From Phyllobacterium brassicacearum (GTDB lineage: Bacteria; Pseudomonadota; Alphaproteobacteria; Rhizobiales; Rhizobiaceae): a stretch of 64,000 nucleotides of DNA. The translations under genes and the position numbers were made by a program. The notes under the pieces were generated by a model that had not been told where the DNA came from, made no database searches, and worked only from the letters and a program-made list of their open reading frames with translations. Shown one piece after another: positions 59,154 to 64,000 of the stretch. Each line of letters opens with the position of its first letter. The stretch's first letter is position 1. The stretch spans positions 1 to 64,000 of the forward strand of contig NZ_PGGO01000087.1 of the NCBI RefSeq assembly GCF_003010955.1, given 5' to 3'.

Positions 59154-61444
59154 CCATTGTCGAAACCAGATCAAAACGCGGCGATGCCTCTGACGGCGCG
59201 CTTGGCGGCCGGCTGTCCCGCGTGGATGGCCCCGCCAAGATCACCGGTGAAGCAACTTATGGACTAGAATATCATCCCGAGGGCATGGTTTACGCCGTCC
59301 TCGTGCAGAGCACGATAGCCTCCGGCCGCGTCCGCTCCATCGACGCGACGGCGGCGGAAGCCGCTCCGGGTGTGCTGCTCGTCATGACACCGGAAAATGC
59401 GCTGCCCATCAAGTCGGCGACCGACTGGCTCGAAACGCCGCCCTCCGAAGCGCCTTACGAGCCCCTCGCCCGCGAGGTCACGTTTAGCGGTCAGCATGTC
59501 GCGGCAGTGATCGCCGGGACCTTCGAGCAAGCCACCGCTGCGGCGGCATTACTGAAGATCACCTATGACGAGACGAAGGCGATCACCAGCCTTGACGATC
59601 CCGAAGCCGGCATAGGCATTCCGATCGATCAGATGACGGTGGAATGGGGCGATGCCGAGGCGGCCCTTGCAACAGCTCCCGTGCGCATCGAAGGGGAGTA
59701 CAGAACACCCCGCGAATATAACGTGCCGATCGAGCCGCACGGCCTGATTGCGGAGTGGAAGGGCGATACGCTCACCGTATGGGAGCCCAGCCAGTGGATC
59801 GATGGCATGGCTCGCACCTATGCCGAATGGTTTGGCTTGCCGTTTGAGAATGTACGGCTTGTCTCGCCCTATATTGGCGGCGGATTCGGCTCGAAGGCTC
59901 TCCCCCTCGAACACAGCGCCGTCGCGATCAACGCCGCCAGAATGCTGGGCCGGCCGGTGAAGCTCGCCGTCACCCGGCCGCAGACCTTCACCGCCTTTGG
60001 CGGCAGACCGGCCACGCGCCAAACCATTGCGCTCGGGGCAACACGCGAAGGCAAGCTCCTTTCGATTGTTCATCGCAGCGCCAACGAGACGTCGATGAAG
60101 GACATTTTCGTCGAACCTCTGGGTTCGGTCACCTCCCTCATGTACGAGACACCGAACTTGAGTTCCCGCCAGAATGTCGTGCGGGTGAATACCGTCAAAC
60201 CTGGAGCATTGCGAGCGCCGGGTGAAAACCCGAGCGCCTTCGGTATCGAGTGCGCCATCGATGAACTCGCCTATAAGGTCGGCATCGATCCGCTGGAAAT
60301 CCGTCTGCTCAACTATGCCGAACAGGATCCACACGCCAAAAAGCCCTGGTCCACCCGCCGCCTGCGCGAAGCCTATGCCGCCGGAGCGGAAGCGTTCGGC
60401 TGGTCGAAGCGACATCCGCAACCACGCTCGATGCGTGAGGGCAACCAGCTCATTGGTTATGGTGTCGCCGCAGGCACCTATCCCGTCCGCCGTACGCCGG
60501 GCGAAGCGCTCGTTCGCATCCTCAGCGATGGCACGGTCGAAGTCGCCAGCAGCAGCATCGACATGGGTCAGGGTACCTATACGATCCTGGCGCAGACTGC
60601 AGCGGAGGCCATCGGCGTTCCCGTCGATGCCGTCAGGGTCAAGCTTGGCGATTCTGCGTTGCCCCGCGCGCCGGTCGCAGGCGGATCGCAGCTCGCCAAC
60701 CTGATGACCGGAGCGGTGCACAAGGCCGCGCTTGCCGCTCGCGACGAGCTGATCGGCCTTGCCATCAACGACCCGAATTCGCCCTTCCGCAACCTGCAGG
60801 CAAATACTCTGGTCGTTGAGGGTGGTCAGATCGCATCACCGCGCGATGCGGGCTCGGGCATTGCCATTGCCGAAGTCATGCAGCGCATCGGCCGCGACCG
60901 GATCGAGGCGCTGCGCGATACGCTTCCGGAAAATCTGCGCAACGAGAAGGACCACTTCCGTAACTTCACGACGATCACGACGATGCGTTCGCCGACGGAG
61001 GGGGATTATTCGCTACACAGCTGGTGCGTGCATTTCGTCGAGGTGCGTGTTGACGAAGACTTCGGCACCGTTCGTGTTGCTCGGATGGTCTCGGCCCTGG
61101 ATTCGGGCCGCCTGTACAATCCCAAGCTCGCCGAGAGCCAGTGGAAGGGCGGCATCATCATGGGCATCGGCCAGGCGCTCCTCGAAGAGGGCACCATCGA
61201 TTCCCGGCATGGCCGCGTCATGAACAACAATCTGGGCGATTATCTCGTGCCCACCAATTCCGACATTCCCGATCTCAAGGTGATCTCGGTTGGCATTCCC
61301 GATACCAACGCTTCGGTGCTGGGTGGCAAGGCCGTAGGTGAACTTGCGATTGTGGGTGTCGCGCCGGCCATCGCCAACGCGGTCTTTCATGCAACTGGCA
61401 AGCGTATCCGCGACATGCCGATCACGCTGGAAAAGCTGATTTAG
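59150..61444 (+). CDS. paoC: Aldehyde oxidoreductase molybdenum subunit (PaoC/YagR-like)
   Basis: 764 residues, the large subunit binding molybdenum cytosine dinucleotide. Segments such as YIGGGFGSK, IDMGQGTYTILAQTAAEAIG and the C-terminal GGKAVGELAIVG, which carries the catalytic Glu, fit this family. Oxidises aldehydes to acids. No paoD/XdhC-type chaperone gene follows here, which differs from E. coli; it may be elsewhere. Overlaps paoB by ATGA. Confidence 0.92.
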   Translation: MTIVETRSKRGDASDGALGGRLSRVDGPAKITGEATYGLEYHPEGMVYAVLVQSTIASGRVRSIDATAAEAAPGVLLVMTPENALPIKSATDWLETPPSEAPYEPLAREVTFSGQHVAAVIAGTFEQATAAAALLKITYDETKAITSLDDPEAGIGIPIDQMTVEWGDAEAALATAPVRIEGEYRTPREYNVPIEPHGLIAEWKGDTLTVWEPSQWIDGMARTYAEWFGLPFENVRLVSPYIGGGFGSKALPLEHSAVAINAARMLGRPVKLAVTRPQTFTAFGGRPATRQTIALGATREGKLLSIVHRSANETSMKDIFVEPLGSVTSLMYETPNLSSRQNVVRVNTVKPGALRAPGENPSAFGIECAIDELAYKVGIDPLEIRLLNYAEQDPHAKKPWSTRRLREAYAAGAEAFGWSKRHPQPRSMREGNQLIGYGVAAGTYPVRRTPGEALVRILSDGTVEVASSSIDMGQGTYTILAQTAAEAIGVPVDAVRVKLGDSALPRAPVAGGSQLANLMTGAVHKAALAARDELIGLAINDPNSPFRNLQANTLVVEGGQIASPRDAGSGIAIAEVMQRIGRDRIEALRDTLPENLRNEKDHFRNFTTITTMRSPTEGDYSLHSWCVHFVEVRVDEDFGTVRVARMVSALDSGRLYNPKLAESQWKGGIIMGIGQALLEEGTIDSRHGRVMNNNLGDYLVPTNSDIPDLKVISVGIPDTNASVLGGKAVGELAIVGVAPAIANAVFHATGKRIRDMPITLEKLI

Positions 61445-61455
61445 GATAGTAGCTG

Positions 61456-61490
61456 AAGGCGCTGCGTCTCAAGTCACAGCGGCCTTTTGA
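61456..61490 (+). terminator. Probable terminator after paoC
   Basis: AAGGCGCTG pairs with CAGCGGCCTT with one bulged base, followed by TTTGAAAA. Located 12 bp after the paoC stop codon. Confidence 0.6.
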
Positions 61491-61617
61491 AAATTCAGCC
61501 TGATGAGTCAGCTGGAGCAGTTTCGAGCATCGGAGTGCAGCGGACGGCTTCGTACCCGAGCACCGGAAGCGCAGAACACCGCATCAGGTGGCCATCAGGG
61601 TGGATTCGCAAAGGTCT

Positions 61618-62640
61618 CTAGGCGGCGTCCTGGATCGCTGACAGCTTCCAGTCGGAATCGCCCTTGCGCACGAAGGTCCAGACCTCCGTCGTCTGCGTTG
61701 CCTCCTTGTCGTCGCCATTGACGACACGGCCCGTGTTGCGGTCCAGCATGGTATCGACGCTCGAATAGCGCATGGCTGTCGTCGCGAACTGCGTATCGCC
61801 CTCTGCCCAGGCCTCTGCGATATCGGCCTGCAGGAGCTGTACATTCGAGACGCTGTTCCGGAGGCCATCCGTAGCATTCTGACCAAGCTCTTCCGCAAGA
61901 TACGACATGGCCTCTGGCGTGGTCAGCCTGCGCAGGGTTGCATAGTCTTCCTTGCCATAGGCTGTCTGAACCTCGGTCAGGAGCTCTTCGAACCGGTCGA
62001 GATCGTCCTGCTTCAGGCCGATCTCATCGGATGCCACCGCCGGGCCCTTTGCCGCCGTTCCCTGACCAAATCCTGTGGTGCTACCCTGCCCCGAGCCGCC
62101 ACCGATCGTTGGAATACGGAAGGACGAGGACGCTGGCTGTTCACTGCTGTAGGAATTGCGGCCAAACGATTGTCCGGCTCCCGCAGTTGCCGTGGAGGGC
62201 TGCCGGGACCGGAAGAACCGCATGGCGAGCATGGCCGCGCCGATAACCAGGCCAATCTGCAGCAGCATGCCAAGGAAGCCGGCCGCACCGCCGAAACCGG
62301 CTCCGAACAACGTACCGATCAGGCCGCCAAGAAGCAGACCGCCGATCAGCGACCGTCCCATGCCGCCGAACAGTCCGGGGCGCTGCTGCTGGGCCGCTGC
62401 TGGCTGTGCAGCACCAGGCTGGTTTTGCGGCCGCGGGGTCATGGAGCGTTCAATGGGGGCAGCGTTTGAAGGCGCGGTTCGCGTTGGCGCAGGCGCCTGG
62501 AAGGTGCGGGTACCGCGGCTGCCGAAACCACCGCCGCCAGCGCGCCGCGCATCGGCCTCGTAGACAGCGCTGAACGAAACCGCCAATCCGATGACGAATA
62601 TCGCGGCGATCCGGCTGAGACGGGAAAGAACGAGCGGCAT
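61618..62640 (-). CDS. Tim44-like domain membrane protein
   Basis: 340 residues. Start ATG 62640 follows GAGGAGATTGTC. A signal-anchor (IAAIFVIGLAVSFSA) precedes a Ser/Thr/Pro/Gly-rich linker, a Gly-rich hydrophobic stretch (two probable helices around residues 95-150), and a C-terminal Tim44-like domain (LKQDDLDRFEELLTEVQTAY, LRRLTTPEAMSYLAEEL, TTEVWTFVRKGDSDWKL). In bacteria this family is of unclear role near the membrane. The frame continues to 62802 without supporting features. Confidence 0.85.
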   Translation of the reverse strand: MPLVLSRLSRIAAIFVIGLAVSFSAVYEADARRAGGGGFGSRGTRTFQAPAPTRTAPSNAAPIERSMTPRPQNQPGAAQPAAAQQQRPGLFGGMGRSLIGGLLLGGLIGTLFGAGFGGAAGFLGMLLQIGLVIGAAMLAMRFFRSRQPSTATAGAGQSFGRNSYSSEQPASSSFRIPTIGGGSGQGSTTGFGQGTAAKGPAVASDEIGLKQDDLDRFEELLTEVQTAYGKEDYATLRRLTTPEAMSYLAEELGQNATDGLRNSVSNVQLLQADIAEAWAEGDTQFATTAMRYSSVDTMLDRNTGRVVNGDDKEATQTTEVWTFVRKGDSDWKLSAIQDAA

Positions 62641-62765
62641 GCAGACAATCTCCTCATAATGTTTGTCCCCGCGCATATGGGGAAAGCAATCGGCGATTTG
62701 AAGGATCACCTTGCAAATATCGGCAAATACTCGCAATTCGGACAACAGATAAGGGGCAGGCGCAA

Positions 62766-63257
62766 ATGAATGACAAGAATTGGCAGCAACGGGTAGATGC
62801 ACTCTGGGCTAGGTTTGATCAATTCGAGCCTGCTGATTTTGTCAGGCAGATTGAGGGCCTGGCAAAAGAGGTTCCGCCAGGAGATGCGATCGCTCTGTTC
62901 GAACGCGCCTCCGCCCATGACTCGACAGGACAGGAGGAGAAAGCCGCCCCGCTTTACCGGCGGGCAATCGCATCGGGCCTTACTGGCACTCTGCGGCGTC
63001 GTGCGATCATCCAGCTGGCGAGCACCTTGCGCAACCTTGGCCAAATCGAGGAGAGCATCGCTCTTCTTACCACCGAGCGGCAAGCTGGTTCCGACGAGCT
63101 CGACGATGCGGTTACAGCATTTCTCGCCCTGTCCCTGACTGACGCAGGTCGTGACCGCGAAGCAGTAGCGCTTGCACTTGGAGCCCTGGCTCGTCACCTG
63201 CCAAGATACAACCGCTCACTGACGAATTATGCGAAGTCGCTCACCCATAAGGCTTAG
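62766..63257 (+). CDS. TPR-repeat protein (TPR_5-like)
   Basis: 163 residues, all helical, with tetratricopeptide-like pairs (AIALFERASAHDSTGQEEKA, RAIIQLASTLRNLGQIEESI, ALSLTDAGRDREAVAL). Matches the short TPR_5 group of soluble bacterial proteins. ATG 62766; ribosome site is weak. Divergent from the Tim44-like gene. Adaptor function is likely, partner unknown. Confidence 0.8.
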   Translation: MNDKNWQQRVDALWARFDQFEPADFVRQIEGLAKEVPPGDAIALFERASAHDSTGQEEKAAPLYRRAIASGLTGTLRRRAIIQLASTLRNLGQIEESIALLTTERQAGSDELDDAVTAFLALSLTDAGRDREAVALALGALARHLPRYNRSLTNYAKSLTHKA

Positions 63258-63331
63258 GAGCTTTTGCGAGCGCTCCGAGGGGTCCCCGTGCTATAGTGCC
63301 GCCCTTGGAGCTACAGGGGAGGGTGAGGTCC

Positions 63332-64000
63332 GTGGTTCAACCGCACGTGGAACGCAGGCTGGCGGCCATTCTGGCCGCTGACGTTGCGGGTTATAGCCGG
63401 CTTATGGGAGTCGATGAAGCCGGAACGGCACGTGCCCTGCGGGGCCACCGGGAAGCCATCTCGCCGATCATCACGAAACAGGGCGGCCGGATCGTCAAGA
63501 CCATTGGCGACGGCGTGCTTCTGGAATTTCCGTCGGTCGTCGCTGCCGTCGCATGCGCAGCGGCCATCCAGAAGTTGATGTCGGAACGAAATGCGGCTGC
63601 ACCCGCCGATCAGCGGATGCTGTTCCGGATTGGCATCAATCTCGGCGACGTCCTGATCGAGGGCGATGACATCCTGGGAGACGGCGTCAACGTCGCAGCG
63701 CGGCTTGAGGAGATTTCCGAGGCCGGGGGAATTTGCATCTCCGAAGACGTATACCGGCAGATTGACGGCAAGGTCGATATCAACTTTGCCGATATGGGCT
63801 TGCACCACCTCAAGAATATCTCTCGTCCGCTGAGGACCTACCGGGCGCATCTGGATCAGATCATGCCGTTGCGGGCGCCCCGACCCGCGCTGCCGGACCG
63901 GCCATCGATCGCCGTACTGCCGTTTGGGAACATGAGCAGCGATGCGACAGAGGACTATTTCGGCGACGGCGTCGTCGAAGAGATCATCATCGGGCTGTCG
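63332..64000 (+). CDS. Class III adenylate/guanylate cyclase with TolB-like extension (cut by right edge)
   Basis: 223 codons visible with no stop. Starts at GTG 63332 after GGGGAGGG (RLAAILAADVAGYSRLM). Class III cyclase marks: metal Asp residues in ADVAGYSRLM and KTIGDGVLLEF, and GINLGDVLIEGDDILGDGVN. After residue 190 the sequence PSIAVLPFGNMSSDATEDYF begins a TolB-like segment, so the whole is the rhizobial cyclase-TolB/TPR type that makes cAMP. Its regulation cannot be judged from the visible part. Confidence 0.9.
   Translation, partial: MVQPHVERRLAAILAADVAGYSRLMGVDEAGTARALRGHREAISPIITKQGGRIVKTIGDGVLLEFPSVVAAVACAAAIQKLMSERNAAAPADQRMLFRIGINLGDVLIEGDDILGDGVNVAARLEEISEAGGICISEDVYRQIDGKVDINFADMGLHHLKNISRPLRTYRAHLDQIMPLRAPRPALPDRPSIAVLPFGNMSSDATEDYFGDGVVEEIIIGLS

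Noticed and set aside
59549-60721. Minus-strand open frame of about 390 codons opposite paoC
   Set aside because: paoC is certain; the antisense frame shows no domain.

Overview
The window is a stretch of chromosome from an alphaproteobacterium of the order Hyphomicrobiales (Rhizobiales), most like the Brucella/Ochrobactrum/Phyllobacterium/Mesorhizobium group. The evidence is the CtrA-ChpT-SciP cell-cycle genes with a DUF1134/EipA-type envelope protein, a rhizobial ChoXWV choline transporter, PutA with a divergent Lrp-type PutR, and a RIME-like rhizobial palindromic repeat. Genus-level assignment is inference. I see no phage, insertion sequence, CRISPR array or integrase.

Layout. 1-1.9 kb: putA (cut by the left edge) and divergent putR. 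2.3-8.9 kb: five tightly packed minus-strand genes (coiled-coil protein, unknown protein, classic AAA ATPase, unknown protein, two-helix membrane DUF2333 protein) behind thymidine kinase. This looks like a membrane-attached AAA machine and is one of two candidates for an undescribed system. 9.8-12.7 kb: choXWV. 13.1-18.5 kb: dppABCDF-type peptide importer. 18.8-26.9 kb: housekeeping and envelope genes (SDR dehydrogenase, serine-hydrolase-like membrane protein coupled to an ICMT-like methyltransferase, DUF930 protein, SleB-like lipoprotein, HugZ-like protein, TrmH-like methyltransferase, membrane coiled-coil protein, EipA).

27-32.3 kb: a cell-cycle neighbourhood. chpT is followed by a degenerate single-domain receiver; then come ctrA with a long GANTC-rich upstream region, a FliJ-like gene and sciP. 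ChpT passes phosphate to CtrA and SciP represses CtrA-dependent promoters in Caulobacter, so the regulator, its phosphodonor and its antagonist lie within about 5 kb. 32.5-36.7 kb: mnmA, a DegT-type aminotransferase and a Gfo/Idh-type dehydrogenase (amino-sugar synthesis pair), two palindromic repeat elements and a tRNA-Met.

36.8-44.7 kb: accessory region with small membrane proteins, DUF1254 protein, LysE exporter, LysR/methyltransferase operon, PNPOx-like protein and two LuxR-type regulators. 44.9-54.1 kb: the second candidate system, an animal-type heme peroxidase, a patatin phospholipase split by a membrane domain, a CYTH-CHAD protein and a trypsin-phospholipase D fusion. Three of the four should act on lipids or phosphodiesters, which suggests lipid oxidation, signalling or defence. 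54.1-64 kb: homocysteine S-methyltransferase, HAD phosphatase, a repetitive secreted Gly-rich protein, a TetR regulator beside a paoABC-type molybdenum aldehyde oxidoreductase, a Tim44-like membrane protein, a TPR protein and the start of a class III adenylate cyclase cut by the right edge.

Several genes appear to start at TTG with good ribosome binding sites, so start positions given here differ from simple longest-ORF calls.
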